From an uncultured Gammaproteobacteria bacterium (GTDB taxonomy: Bacteria > Pseudomonadota > Gammaproteobacteria > Pseudomonadales > Ketobacteraceae): a DNA stretch of 32,726 nucleotides. The stretch is taken from the NCBI GenBank assembly GCA_913063495.1, contig CAJXXT010000039.1, positions 1-32,726 of the forward strand, given 5' to 3'. The notes beneath the pieces are model-generated. The model saw only the letters and a program-made list of their open reading frames with translations, was not told the DNA's origin and did no database searches. The position numbers and the translations under genes are program-made. This document shows positions 1 to 7,355 of this stretch, piece by piece; position 1 is the first letter of the stretch, and each line of letters starts with the position of its first letter.

Positions 1-131
1 AATACATCTTCTAATTGAGACATAGGATCAAACGGTATATCTGACGCAAAGAGTACTTCCTCACAATCCTGATATCGGATTGTTACTGGTAGCCATCCAT
101 TGGTTGGTTCATCGAAATCTATTTTAAACAT
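1..131 (-). CDS. Hypothetical protein, 3' end beyond window (partial)
   Basis: An open frame starts at an ATG (129-131) and runs off the left edge. The visible 43 residues begin MFKIDFDEPTNGWLPVTIRY and go on to ASDIPFDPMSQLEDV. The start lies 5 bp past the stop of the zinc-ribbon gene upstream and an AGGG sits just ahead of it, so the two genes are probably co-transcribed. The pattern of an acidic/aromatic start, a GWL turn, a short beta stretch and an AS..P.DP...L segment resembles a family of small uncharacterised cytosolic proteins that I have seen next to immunity-type genes. I cannot give a function. No membrane segment or signal peptide is visible in the part present. Confidence 0.6.
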   Translation of the reverse strand, partial: MFKIDFDEPTNGWLPVTIRYQDCEEVLFASDIPFDPMSQLEDV

Positions 132-136
132 AACCC

Positions 137-517
137 TTATGGTTTCTTCCCTTTCTTGGCAAGTCCTTCCAAGTGCACCTTCCTTGCTTCTGACTTTCTT
201 AGCTGTTCTTTCTTTCTGCAACCACGGCATCTAATAGCGACAGAGTTTATGCCTCCCTTTACTACCTCGTACCACCACTTCTGCTGCTTCGCTGTCCATA
301 GTTCATCACTTCCGCAATCACTACACTCAAAGGGCATATCAACGTAGAACAACGGTAACGCCCCATAGGTGTTGTTGTGTACTAATTCAGCATGGTTTGC
401 TTCTACTGAATATAGTGGCCTATTAGCAATATCATACCGATCAACAGCTTTATTCTTAGCTGACCTTTCAAGTCTCCTTTGCTTTATTTCAAGCCGTCTT
501 TGTTTACCGCTCTTCAT
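137..517 (-). CDS. Zinc-ribbon domain protein (zf-trcl-like)
   Basis: This 126-residue, very basic protein has a zinc ribbon in its second half: C65-x2-C68, then the signature WTAKQQKWWYEVVKG, then C97-x2-C100. The family (probable zinc-ribbon, zf-trcl type) is known for the string C..CG..f.WTa..Q.wyye followed by a CR.CR pair, and all of these elements are present. The N-terminal 24 residues are almost all Lys, Arg and Gln and could bind nucleic acid; that is inference. The four cysteines should bind one zinc ion. The gene is followed at 5 bp by the partial gene at the left edge. The family has no well-defined role; members are often found as small accessory proteins. The domain call is good and the function is unknown. 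Confidence 0.75.
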   Translation of the reverse strand: MKSGKQRRLEIKQRRLERSAKNKAVDRYDIANRPLYSVEANHAELVHNNTYGALPLFYVDMPFECSDCGSDELWTAKQQKWWYEVVKGGINSVAIRCRGCRKKEQLRKSEARKVHLEGLAKKGKKP

Positions 518-666
518 AGTGTGCAGCCAGATACCTGATGTTTCCTATTCAATTGGAACACCCCATATTCATAAAACCGATTAATCATATCAATTTATCC
601 CATTTTACAGATATAGGAGTTATCCATATTATTCACGCACAAACCAAAGGCTAACAGGAGAGCATT

Positions 667-987
667 ATGGCATACGCGGTAACGGAAAATTGCATTAAAT
701 GTAAACATACGGATTGCGTTGAGGTTTGCCCAGTTGAATGTTTCTTCGAAGGGCCTAATTTTCTTGTCATAGGAGATGAGTGTATCGACTGCGCTCTATG
801 TGTTGCCGAATGTCCAGTGGATGCGATTTATTACGAAGACGATTTACCTTCGGATCAGCTACATTTTCTTGAGATAAATAAGGAACTATCCCTAATCTGG
901 CCCAACATCACAGTAAAAAAAGAAGCTCCTATTGATGCAGATAAGTGGGATGGAGTACCAGGGAAACTGAAACTTCTTGAGCGATAG
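667..987 (+). CDS. fdxA: Seven-iron ferredoxin FdxA
   Basis: This 106-residue protein is a low-potential electron carrier of the Azotobacter ferredoxin I type, with one [3Fe-4S] and one [4Fe-4S] cluster. The ligands are in the standard places: C9, C17 and C49 for the 3Fe cluster, and C21, C39, C42 and C45 for the 4Fe cluster, in the motifs C-x7-C-x3-CP and C-x2-C-x2-C-x3-CP. The C-terminal half (from about residue 56) is the long acidic tail usual in this family, ending in the conserved W..V.GK..LLE stretch. A clear ribosome site, AGGAGA, lies 6-7 bases before the ATG. It stands alone on the plus strand between accessory minus-strand genes, so it is probably an old core gene beside which the island grew. 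Its electron partner is not visible here. Confidence 0.95.
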   Translation: MAYAVTENCIKCKHTDCVEVCPVECFFEGPNFLVIGDECIDCALCVAECPVDAIYYEDDLPSDQLHFLEINKELSLIWPNITVKKEAPIDADKWDGVPGKLKLLER

Positions 988-1001
988 TTCAATCTAATGC
1001 T

Positions 1002-1193
1002 CTACCCCGAGGGGTGTGTATCTCTATGCACACTCTTCAACTTCCCTATAGCAACCTTCGTATAAATCTGTGTCGTATCCAACTTCTGATGCCCCAGCAT
1101 CTCCTGTATGAACCTAATGTCAGCCCCATTCTCTAGCATATGCGTTGCCATTGCATGTCTCAACAAATGCGCAGCGCCCTCTTCCTTAATAAG
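1002..1193 (-). pseudogene. Tyrosine recombinase/integrase, C-terminal stump
   Basis: Only about the last 63 residues of a phage/integron-type tyrosine recombinase remain. Box II is present as [17 protein letters not shown] (the H-x-x-R pair), followed by the catalytic GH in IQEMLGH and the nucleophile tyrosine in TTQIYTKV. The N-terminal arm, core-binding domain and box I arginine are gone. The frame stays open to 1262, but everything upstream of 1193 is the left end of the IS6-family element read backwards, so the apparent 86-residue ORF is a chimera and not a real protein. The simplest reading is that the IS inserted into, or deleted up to, this point in the integrase gene. The stump marks a former mobile element at the left edge of the island. 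Confidence 0.85.
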
Positions 1194-1819
1194 TACTGTC
1201 AACTTAAGCATTCCCGTATACTCCGCGCCCCATGAATACATACAAACGCTTCCGCTACCCACATCAAATCATTGAAAAAGAAACAAGGTGCCCTTGGTGA
1301 CGAATGGTATTTAGACGAAGTCTTTATCTAGATTAACGGTATACTCCGCTATCTATGGCGAGCTGTAGACCAGGACGGCAATCAACTTGACGTGTTGATT
1401 ACCAAGCAACGTGATAAGAAAGCTGCCATTAAATTCTTCAAGAAGCTGTTTAAAAACCAACATCAGCAACCACGTAAAATCATCACGGACAAGCTCGCAA
1501 GCTACAAAGCCGCATTATGTGACTTAGGGTCAAAAACTCTGCATATTACCGAACAATATAAAAACACGTCAACAACAAAGGCAAATTCGACAATTTAAGT
1601 CAATTGCACAGGCACAACGTTTTTTAGCAAGCCACTGAGTGATCAACAATCACTTTCGCCAACAACGTCATTTACTCAAAGCAAGTCACTATCGTGAAAT
1701 TAGAGACCGTGCATTTGAGCAATGGGTACAGGTTACCTGCGCCCAAAATTTGGTGACGAACAACTAAAACAAATACTCCCAGGATTTTTACGCTCAGACC
1801 GGGTTAAGTTGACAGTATC
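1194..1819 (+). mobile_element. IS6-family insertion sequence, internally deleted
   Basis: The ends carry inverted repeats: TACTGTCAACTTAA at 1194-1207 is matched by its reverse complement at 1804-1817. Comparison with the two other right ends in the window suggests the full terminus is GATACTGTCAACTTAACC, so the outer one or two bases at the left are uncertain. Inside lies a broken IS6 (IS26-like) transposase on the plus strand. At about 625 bp the element is shorter than the roughly 800 bp of intact IS6 elements. The element cuts the integrase stump on the left and abuts a decayed Sel1-type gene on the right. No convincing target duplication joins the two sides, which fits a deletion or recombination after insertion. 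It cannot move by itself in this state. Confidence 0.85.
1232..1767 (+). pseudogene. IS6-family transposase, multiply disrupted
   Basis: The remnant starts with the family N-terminus ([14 protein letters not shown]) at 1232. It then jumps at about 1271-1274 to the DDE core in another frame (LKKKQGALGDEWYLDEVFI), an internal loss of roughly 55-60 codons that removes the helix-turn-helix region. A TAG at 1329-1331 replaces a codon in DEVFI-x-INGILRYLWRAVD. The catalytic region KIITDKLASYKAAL is still readable. Near 1565 a second short deletion shifts the frame and removes the NNRAENSH-type segment. The frame then resumes (RQFKSIAQAQRFLASH), meets a TGA at 1636-1638, and ends QVTCAQNLVTNN at 1767. 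At least four lesions are visible, so the gene is dead. The family uses a DDE transposase for replicative, cointegrate-type movement. Confidence 0.85.
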
Positions 1820-1837
1820 CTCACAGATATGCATCCT

Positions 1838-2307
1838 CTATTCATCCTTTCCAGAAAAAGCTAAACGGTATAACTCCTCCATACCAATTACCCAAGCCTT
1901 TTCTAATATTTGAATGTCATCCGTATCCTGATCAGGTGTGAATTTTATTGATTTAGTCAGCTTTCTGATTCTATCAGCGTCAGACCCTACGCCAACACTT
2001 CCAAGGTTATCTAATGCAGGAAGGAACCCTTGCCTTGCAGCCATTAGCAACCATCGGGTACATTCTTCGTTATCCTTTTCAGCAACCCTCATGGCTACAC
2101 TCTATCTGGATGCAACAAACAACACATATAGATTGACGCCATTGCATATTGAGTCCAAGCAACACCTGATTCAGCAATAGGTTCTAAGATAGCTTTATGC
2201 TCCTGAAACACTGGAACCCACTTTGCCGTCATATGCCAGCCATCACCGTTCCACTCATCACCTCGGAGATGATCATCACCCTAGAATGCGTTAACCTCAT
2301 CAGGCAT
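1838..2307 (-). pseudogene. Sel1-type repeat protein, broken
   Basis: Two minus-strand pieces read as one decayed gene. The upstream piece starts at an ATG (2305-2307), meets a TAG after eight codons (MPDEVNAF), then continues with W-rich text and a Sel1-like helical repeat, IAESGVAWTQYAMASIYM, up to a stop near 2100. The downstream piece is in another frame (start-like ATG at 2092) and carries the next repeat, WLLMAARQGFLPALDNLG, ending at 1838. The repeats show the Sel1 spacing of A...G...A.y.l. One nonsense codon and one frameshift therefore separate a probable ancestral protein of about 150 residues. It lies 27 bp downstream of the 399-residue gene and is likely the last cistron of that operon. 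Sel1 repeats usually mediate protein contacts; the role here is unknown. Confidence 0.6.
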
Positions 2308-2334
2308 TACAATCTTGCTAACGTCATACAAAGG

Positions 2335-3534
2335 CTATGATCCGTTAGCAACAACTGGGGACATAATAGATTCGATACTGAATTCGTATTTATCAGGAAC
2401 GCCTTCCAGCTCTCTTGATATCTCTGCTCGAACACTCTTCCTACCAACTATCTCCACAGTTTTCTTTTTAATCTTTATCTTTCCAAAACTAGAAGGTGCA
2501 GCATGTGATAGCATCTCGTCTATTTTCACCCTTCCCGTTTCATTTGTATCCGTATCAGTTAGCTCAAGAAAGTATGCCGTATCATTTCTATGTCCTCGCG
2601 GTATCTTAAAGACGATTTTTGCCGTCATGTTCCCTTTAGTTACACAGCTATACGTCAATTCAGAGTCAATTCCATTCTCTTCAATATAGTCCAGCGCTTG
2701 CTGTATCTTTGACATGTCCAAATGGTCGAAGTCAGCAATCAAGAGCAAACCTTCTTTCAGGCTTTCAAATAACATCTTTTGTTTAACATCATCACTCGAT
2801 GTTTTAAACTTCTCAATATCAAGCTGACAATAGGTATATTTGTGCCAGCTTTCCATTGCTATTTCTTGCTTTGCCTCCTCTAATGTTTCTGCAATCTGAA
2901 AATATATTTCTTGGTATCCTGGAGAAGTAATACCAAATTTCAAAACCAGGTTAGACAACAATTCTGAATACACATAGCCAAATGGCCACAATGCTTCTCT
3001 GTCTAACCTGTCATATATCCTGACACCAACCACTTGCCTGTCACATGGCCTAACATACTGCTTCCAAGCGCCAATAAGCCCATCAACTCTTTTAGCCGTA
3101 TTCGCCCGTCGAATTTGTTTGGATTCACTTTCCAACACATCCAACTCATCGACTGTTGATGGAATCGGCAAAGCTAGCAGGTCTTCATACATAGCCTTAA
3201 AGTCGTAATCTTTATCTTCTACTTGGATGCCATCCGCTAACAATACAGCCTCTTTGACCAATTCATAGCCTTCTTTAAATTGCTCAACCGACAATTGATC
3301 ATTGAATTCAAAAGCCGATGCAACCTCTACCGAAGCAAATATTTTATACAGCGTTTTCGCTTTTAGCTTCTTTGACGGTTTCGGAAAGTTAACAAACTGA
3401 ACGACAACATTAGTAAATGTCCATCCATAATGCTTACCTATGAGATGTGAATTCAGATAGTCAGCAAGAACTGTCAGATTTCTATTTGTCTCATCCTTAC
3501 TCTTGAAGTCTTTATAATCTATTGAAAATGCCAT
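2335..3534 (-). CDS. Uncharacterised 399-residue cytosolic protein
   Basis: I do not recognise the family. The protein is 399 residues, acidic, without signal peptide or membrane segment. It has an aromatic-rich N-terminal part (HYGWTFTNVVVQFVNFP near residues 35-51), a helical middle rich in Glu and Lys (about 85-270), and a probable beta-rich C-terminal third with SELTYSCVTKGNMTAKIVF and GKIKIKKKTVEIVG. The start is supported by AAGG six bases upstream of the ATG. Its upstream neighbour is the 311-residue propeller-like gene on the same strand, separated by 91 bp that contains a hairpin (3572-3588). Downstream is the broken Sel1 gene. Single copy, large and free of catalytic motifs, it could be an immunity or effector-binding protein, but the sequence does not prove this. 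Confidence 0.6.
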   Translation of the reverse strand: MAFSIDYKDFKSKDETNRNLTVLADYLNSHLIGKHYGWTFTNVVVQFVNFPKPSKKLKAKTLYKIFASVEVASAFEFNDQLSVEQFKEGYELVKEAVLLADGIQVEDKDYDFKAMYEDLLALPIPSTVDELDVLESESKQIRRANTAKRVDGLIGAWKQYVRPCDRQVVGVRIYDRLDREALWPFGYVYSELLSNLVLKFGITSPGYQEIYFQIAETLEEAKQEIAMESWHKYTYCQLDIEKFKTSSDDVKQKMLFESLKEGLLLIADFDHLDMSKIQQALDYIEENGIDSELTYSCVTKGNMTAKIVFKIPRGHRNDTAYFLELTDTDTNETGRVKIDEMLSHAAPSSFGKIKIKKKTVEIVGRKSVRAEISRELEGVPDKYEFSIESIMSPVVANGS

Positions 3535-3571
3535 TTACACCTTTCCCTATGACAGTATAAACAACAAAGAG

Positions 3572-3588
3572 GAGCGTTTAAGACGCTC
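3572..3588 (-). terminator. Hairpin between two island genes (weak terminator or attenuator)
   Basis: GAGCGT and ACGCTC form a perfect 6-bp stem with a 5-base loop in the 91-bp gap between the 311- and 399-residue genes. On the minus strand it is followed by CTCTTTGTTGTTT, a loose T-rich run. It could stop part of the transcription coming from the upstream gene. The T-tract is interrupted, so the call is modest. Confidence 0.4.
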
Positions 3589-3625
3589 AGCTTTGCGGTT
3601 GCACACCCATTGAATCCCAACACCA

Positions 3626-4561
3626 TCACAAGAAGTCATGAACACTCACCCTGTAAACGAACTTACCGGATAGAATAAGCAAGGAATCACCTCTTGCACT
3701 AACTGAATCAACCTTACTGACATTTTCAAGACTGATCTTTTTCACCACTTTAGCAACGTTATTTTCAAGAAGCTGAATCAAATAGAGGTGGTCAGAATCA
3801 TTGTAGCCACCCCGAAACAAAGCAAAATTGCGATAGATTGCAAAGGCATCACTGCCTCGTATGGGTATAGTCCAGTAGCCGACTTCCTTTCCGTCTTTAA
3901 TCTTTACCAGTGGAAACTCATCCAGGTAATAACACCACGTGGTGTTATCTGACTCAACATTTAGTGCGTAGCAATCACATATAACATCAAGGCCATGCAT
4001 TGGAGAGTATTCATACACCTTCTCCCCATTAGCCTTCCATGCGATTAGGCCACTGCTGCCAACGGGATCATTCCAACCATAGTTGCCGAAAACACCTTCA
4101 TCAAAGTAACTAGTCCAAATCTTACCATGAGTAGTTACCTGCACATCCTGAATGCCATCACCTAGCAAGATCTCCTTTTGGAAAACACCATCAGCACCAT
4201 AGATACGACCATTACAATCAAAATCAGTACCTGAGCGCCACCTAGACCTAGCACAAACAAGTAACAGCCTGTTCTTCGACAAAGGTTGTATATGATGGAT
4301 ATTGAATTCTTCACCAACGATATCAGTTAAATGTATAGCACCCTCATCCGAGGTAATGAATACACTGTAATCCTGCCTGGTATCGGGTTTTATCTTTGAG
4401 AATGACGCACCAGACCTAAAGGTACGGTAATCAACTTCCTTTTTAGCAACAGCAAAGATTGCATTTCTATTGTCCAAACAATCGAAAGCAATCAGTTCAC
4501 CTTGAGACATCTCTTCGGAAATATCACAAATCATCTCAGCTGTATGCTTTAGAACACGCAT
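3626..4561 (-). CDS. Uncharacterised beta-propeller-like protein
   Basis: This 311-residue soluble protein has no signal peptide. The text alternates short beta strands with repeated aromatic/Asp motifs: IQPLSKNRLLLVCARSRW near 90-108, GRIYGADGVFQKEILLGDGI near 118-137, GKIWTSYFDEGVFGNYGW near 146-163, GLIAWKANGEKVYEY near 171-185 and a closing DSLLILSGKFVYRV. This is how blades of a small beta-propeller look, and similar proteins with the phrase IWTSYFDEGVFG are widespread as hypothetical proteins in actinobacteria, myxobacteria and proteobacteria. No catalytic residues can be named. A good ribosome site (AGGGA close to the ATG) supports the start. It follows the four-gene run 7129-4659 after a 97-bp gap and precedes the 399-residue gene, all on the minus strand. 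A binding role, perhaps immunity, is inference. Confidence 0.65.
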   Translation of the reverse strand: MRVLKHTAEMICDISEEMSQGELIAFDCLDNRNAIFAVAKKEVDYRTFRSGASFSKIKPDTRQDYSVFITSDEGAIHLTDIVGEEFNIHHIQPLSKNRLLLVCARSRWRSGTDFDCNGRIYGADGVFQKEILLGDGIQDVQVTTHGKIWTSYFDEGVFGNYGWNDPVGSSGLIAWKANGEKVYEYSPMHGLDVICDCYALNVESDNTTWCYYLDEFPLVKIKDGKEVGYWTIPIRGSDAFAIYRNFALFRGGYNDSDHLYLIQLLENNVAKVVKKISLENVSKVDSVSARGDSLLILSGKFVYRVSVHDFL

Positions 4562-4658
4562 ATGATCCCTATTGCTTGGTTATAGAACTTTGTGGTGGTT
4601 ACCGTTACTTTGGTGATTATATGGGTATCAGTGTCTAATAGCGGAACATGATCATAAT

Positions 4659-5120
4659 TCAGGCATTATCCAAAGCCTTCATTGAAGACTTCACGTCTCT
4701 ACTATTTAAGAATAGCTTTACAGGCCAACATAATTGCCACGTCATTAGTAATGCACCTTTCAATGTCAAAGAACGTTTATCACCTACACTTTTTTTAGAG
4801 ACCCAGCCTTTACTCATGAGAAAACTAAGCTCTTCATTCAGATTGGATTCAACAGCAGCGAACTCAAGCCCTCTTTCAATAGTAAGTTCACCGGCTGTAT
4901 TTACCTTTGATCCCGCCAACTTTTGTGCTGCCCCCAACAACCGATCGACATCATTAATATCAGGAAATCTGAAGGATATCTTTCTATCGTTTACCGGATA
5001 AGTACTAAATACGGGGCCATTACTTACATTAGGGACAGATCCATCATTATAAATTTTAGTAAACTCAATTTGAGTTGAGTTAATGGGTTGGCTCTGTATG
5101 CTTGACAATGTCATTCGCAT
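4659..5120 (-). CDS. Hypothetical 153-residue protein, winged-helix-like C-terminus
   Basis: An ATG at 5120 (MRMTLSSIQSQPINST) is preferred over the one at 5156 because AGAGG lies 10 bases before it. The protein has a beta-rich N-terminal half with SFRFPDINDVDRLLGAAQKLA and a C-terminal half with ELSFLMSKGWVSKK and RSLTLKGALLMTWQLCWPVK. The latter pattern (helix, short turn, KGA-LMTW-LLWP) is conserved in a family of small uncharacterised proteins and resembles the end of a winged helix. Its start overlaps the end of the upstream membrane-protein gene by 41 bp, suggesting translational coupling. The WQLCWPVKLF segment is hydrophobic but too short to call as a membrane helix. Function unknown; it is the fourth gene of the run starting at 7129. 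Confidence 0.6.
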   Translation of the reverse strand: MRMTLSSIQSQPINSTQIEFTKIYNDGSVPNVSNGPVFSTYPVNDRKISFRFPDINDVDRLLGAAQKLAGSKVNTAGELTIERGLEFAAVESNLNEELSFLMSKGWVSKKSVGDKRSLTLKGALLMTWQLCWPVKLFLNSRDVKSSMKALDNA

Positions 5121-5559
5121 TAACTGGAATCCTCTTATATGTAACGGTAACAGCACCTATTCCTGCCTGACTCTGAAATACCTCAGTATCCTCTGCATAA
5201 GAAATCAACAACTCGTTATCACTAACCCACCTGATCTCAGCATAGGGGCCACCCCACTCCCCTCGGTATTCACCATGCTTAGCAGAGAACACATTACCAC
5301 TTTCGATGTGTAGCTCATCCGCAGCTGATAACACCGACACTTGTGTGCTGAACGCATCCATTGCACCGCAATCGAATTGAAACAGTACAGCCTTCACTTC
5401 CTTATTATTCGAATAAACCTCATCGACTATTTCAACACCACACATAGGTGACGATGCAAAAAGATCATAAACAAAGTAACTCGATACAATGACTCCCAGA
5501 AGCAGTACCAACACGATGAATTCAAACATCACTTTTAGTACGCTTTTAACTTTACTCAT
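5080..5559 (-). CDS. Hypothetical single-pass membrane protein
   Basis: This 159-residue protein has one N-terminal membrane helix (about residues 11-33, VMFEFIVLVLLLGVIVSSYF) and a C-terminal domain that should lie in the periplasm. That domain has C40 and C64 (MCGVEI and FQFDCGAMDAFSTQVSVL), a pair that could form a disulfide. The phrase KAVLFQFDCGAMDAFSTQVS matches my memory of a small envelope family with a conserved CGA(T/M)..FSTQVS core; no function is assigned to it. The ATG lies 6 bp after the stop of the 339-residue membrane gene, and its own 3' end overlaps the next gene. It is part of a compact minus-strand operon. An envelope-side immunity or sensor role is possible but unproven. 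Confidence 0.65.
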   Translation of the reverse strand: MSKVKSVLKVMFEFIVLVLLLGVIVSSYFVYDLFASSPMCGVEIVDEVYSNNKEVKAVLFQFDCGAMDAFSTQVSVLSAADELHIESGNVFSAKHGEYRGEWGGPYAEIRWVSDNELLISYAEDTEVFQSQAGIGAVTVTYKRIPVNANDIVKHTEPTH

Positions 5560-5565
5560 GGGCTA

Positions 5566-6585
5566 TTAGTAATCAACCATCTTGTCACATAACTTATAAA
5601 TTCTGATAGGTAACGGATACTCAACATCCATCACAAAGCTAGCCCTTAGATCAGGTGACAACAGGTCATTCATCTTATTGAACAGGATATCTATATTACT
5701 TTCTTCAGCAAACACCTTAATAAGCGACTCTTCCTGCTTCTCATCAACAAAGTAATTATTGGATAGATACCGAATGAAAGCAGTCGCATTAGTAGTGAAC
5801 GGTACAATGATCAACTTTTCCGCAATGTCGTAGAAGTCATCATCTTTGATGCCTTCAATCGACTTGTACTCTTCCAGTGCTGCATCATGCCATTGATACA
5901 ATTCAGCCTCTTTTACTTCAACAAAGGCTTCATCAGAAACACTTTCTTTAACATTAAAAGGGGCATCATTCTCAATTGACTTGAATTCTGCGTAACTAAC
6001 ACCGCCATTCCTATTCTTCCAGGTGATGTCCTTTTTGAATGCAGTCTCAAAGTACTCCCTGAAGTTCTCTTCATTGCATTCAACGAAGTCCTTTTCACTT
6101 GAGCTTATAATTGAATCCATGTCTTTACATAGGTCTGCTACCGAAGCATCCTTATCAACCTTCTTCTCACATTCAGTCCGAGGTGTCTCAGCAAACATTG
6201 GCGCATTAGATGCTGTGTACTCTTTGCCATCCACTTCTTCAACGCTTACATCAACCCAACAACCAGCAACATCATGCCAATACATAACGGCAACAGCAGG
6301 TTTCTTGAAGAAAGCCTGCAATAGATACCCTTCCATCTCATGAATTAGATAAGGTTTTCCTGCAACAAATCCAGCATCAGTAAGTTCTTCGGATACTTTC
6401 TTTGCAGCTGGTTTATTCAACCAATCAGGTGATATATCTTCATTCAGATGTATATGAAGCGGTGGCTGGTCAGTATTGGCATTCATGTACTTGCCGAATT
6501 TAAGCTTAAAGAAGATAAATATCGCTGCAATCAATCCAATGATTACTACGAAGATACCGCCAATAATCTGTAAGAATAGTGCCAC
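5566..6585 (-). CDS. Hypothetical membrane-anchored 339-residue protein
   Basis: The best start is GTG at 6585 (VALFLQIIGGIF), with AGGGG seven bases ahead. An ATG at 6666 also opens this frame but would overlap the upstream gene by 41 bp and add a hydrophilic leader. The N-terminus is one membrane helix (about residues 4-28), so the rest is either periplasmic or anchored at the cytoplasmic face. A first domain (about 40-150) carries MYWHDVAGCWVDVSVEEVDG and AGFVAGKPYLIHEMEGYLL. A second, acidic, helical domain (200-339) has no motif I know. Several Cys (in AGCWV, RTECEKK, ADLCKDM, VECNEE) are spread through the first half. The gene lies 40 bp after the DUF6882-like gene and 6 bp before the single-pass protein. 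Family not recognised. Confidence 0.6.
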   Translation of the reverse strand: MALFLQIIGGIFVVIIGLIAAIFIFFKLKFGKYMNANTDQPPLHIHLNEDISPDWLNKPAAKKVSEELTDAGFVAGKPYLIHEMEGYLLQAFFKKPAVAVMYWHDVAGCWVDVSVEEVDGKEYTASNAPMFAETPRTECEKKVDKDASVADLCKDMDSIISSSEKDFVECNEENFREYFETAFKKDITWKNRNGGVSYAEFKSIENDAPFNVKESVSDEAFVEVKEAELYQWHDAALEEYKSIEGIKDDDFYDIAEKLIIVPFTTNATAFIRYLSNNYFVDEKQEESLIKVFAEESNIDILFNKMNDLLSPDLRASFVMDVEYPLPIRIYKLCDKMVDY

Positions 6586-6625
6586 TTTAATACCCCTGTT
6601 TAATGTTGTTATTCTTTTTTGCTGG

Positions 6626-7129
6626 TTACAAACTGTCTCTAAAACCCTTGAGCATGATATATACAATCATATCTCCGGTATCGCCGTGGTAGGCACTATC
6701 AGAGTTTGATAGCTTCACTGCCACAGCAGTAAAGTAAGCAGCGTATTCGTCATTACCAATAGTAACCATGCCATCAGTGAAGTAAGACAACCCTTGTTCC
6801 ATTCCATACTTTTTGACTAACTTTGAATCTTTAGTCATTTCTTCAAGCCAGTTTGGGTTGTTCCATCCCCATTCCCAAGAACCATCTCTTTTCAGATAGG
6901 TTCCTATAACTTGGCCATCAGCTTCGTAGACAATCATTTCTTCATCTTTCAGTTGAAAAATTGACGTTTCTTGATCAAAGAACCAAGAGTATTTATCGAA
7001 CCCATACTTCTCATGGGTTACCTTTCGCTTCTCATTGTATTCTTGGATAGCAGCGCCTAAAAACTCATCCTGATCGGGATCAAGGTTAACTGAGGGTTTC
7101 TTCTTTCTTCCAAATAGTTTACCTAACAC
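6626..7129 (-). CDS. DUF6882-like protein
   Basis: This 167-residue soluble protein starts with GTG at 7129; a strong AGGAAGAG lies just upstream. The core SIFQLKDEEMIVYEADGQVIG followed by GSWEWGWNNPNWLEEMTKDS is the hallmark of the DUF6882 type, in which a sheet strand is followed by W.W.W.NP. The C-terminal part has FTDGMVTIGNDEYAAYFTAVAV. Function is not known; I recall members near toxin-immunity genes, so an immunity role is a guess. It is the first gene of the compact minus-strand run 7129-4659. The IS remnant at 7161-7331 ends only about 30 bp upstream of its start, so the remnant replaced or now supplies its promoter region. Confidence 0.65.
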   Translation of the reverse strand: MLGKLFGRKKKPSVNLDPDQDEFLGAAIQEYNEKRKVTHEKYGFDKYSWFFDQETSIFQLKDEEMIVYEADGQVIGTYLKRDGSWEWGWNNPNWLEEMTKDSKLVKKYGMEQGLSYFTDGMVTIGNDEYAAYFTAVAVKLSNSDSAYHGDTGDMIVYIMLKGFRDSL

Positions 7130-7160
7130 TGCATCTCTTCCTTATGTCTTACCTTCGCAT

Positions 7161-7331
7161 ATCACTTCCGCCAACAACGCCATTTACTCAAAGCACGTCA
7201 CTATCGTGAAATTAGAGACCGTGCATTTGAACAATGGTCTCAGGTTACCTGCGCCCTAAATTTAGTAATAAACAACTAAGTCAAATACACCCAGAATCAT
7301 TACGCTTTAACCAGGTTAAGTTGACAGAATC
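7161..7331 (+). repeat. IS6-family right-end remnant, copy B
   Basis: This segment is the last part of the same transposase seen at 1640-1819: it reads HFRQQRHLLKARHYREIRD and continues to QVTCALNLVINN, then the terminal inverted repeat at the right end (GGTTAAGTTGACAGAATC). It is nearly identical to copy C at 9451-9629 and more diverged from the copy at 1640-1819. No left end or other transposase sequence is present. It sits between block 2 on the right and block 1 on the left. Confidence 0.85.
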
Positions 7332-7355
7332 CAATCAATTACGGCGCATTCTTTC

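Noticed and set aside
1002-1040. Short palindromes (CCCCGAGGGG and GTGTG...CACAC) near the integrase end, considered as attI or attC sites of an integron.
   Set aside because: No array of attC-like sites follows and the integrase piece lacks the IntI-specific domain, so no integron can be supported.
2315-2689. A 124-codon hydrophobic plus-strand frame opposite the 399-residue gene.
   Set aside because: It is the antisense shadow of a charged, well-supported minus-strand gene; hydrophobicity arises from reading Glu/Lys codons backwards.
4756-4800. Plus-strand text NAPFNVKERLS resembles NDAPFNVKESVS encoded on the minus strand near 5960, hinting at an inverted duplication.
   Set aside because: Only about 30 bp match, with several differences. 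The minus-strand frame at 4756 carries the conserved KRSLTLKGALLMTW motif of a real gene, so the similarity is best taken as chance.
7130-7230. Promoter reading leftward out of IS remnant B into the DUF6882-like gene.
   Set aside because: TTGGCG and a poor TAAGAC at 17-base spacing are the best I see; too far from consensus to list as a feature.
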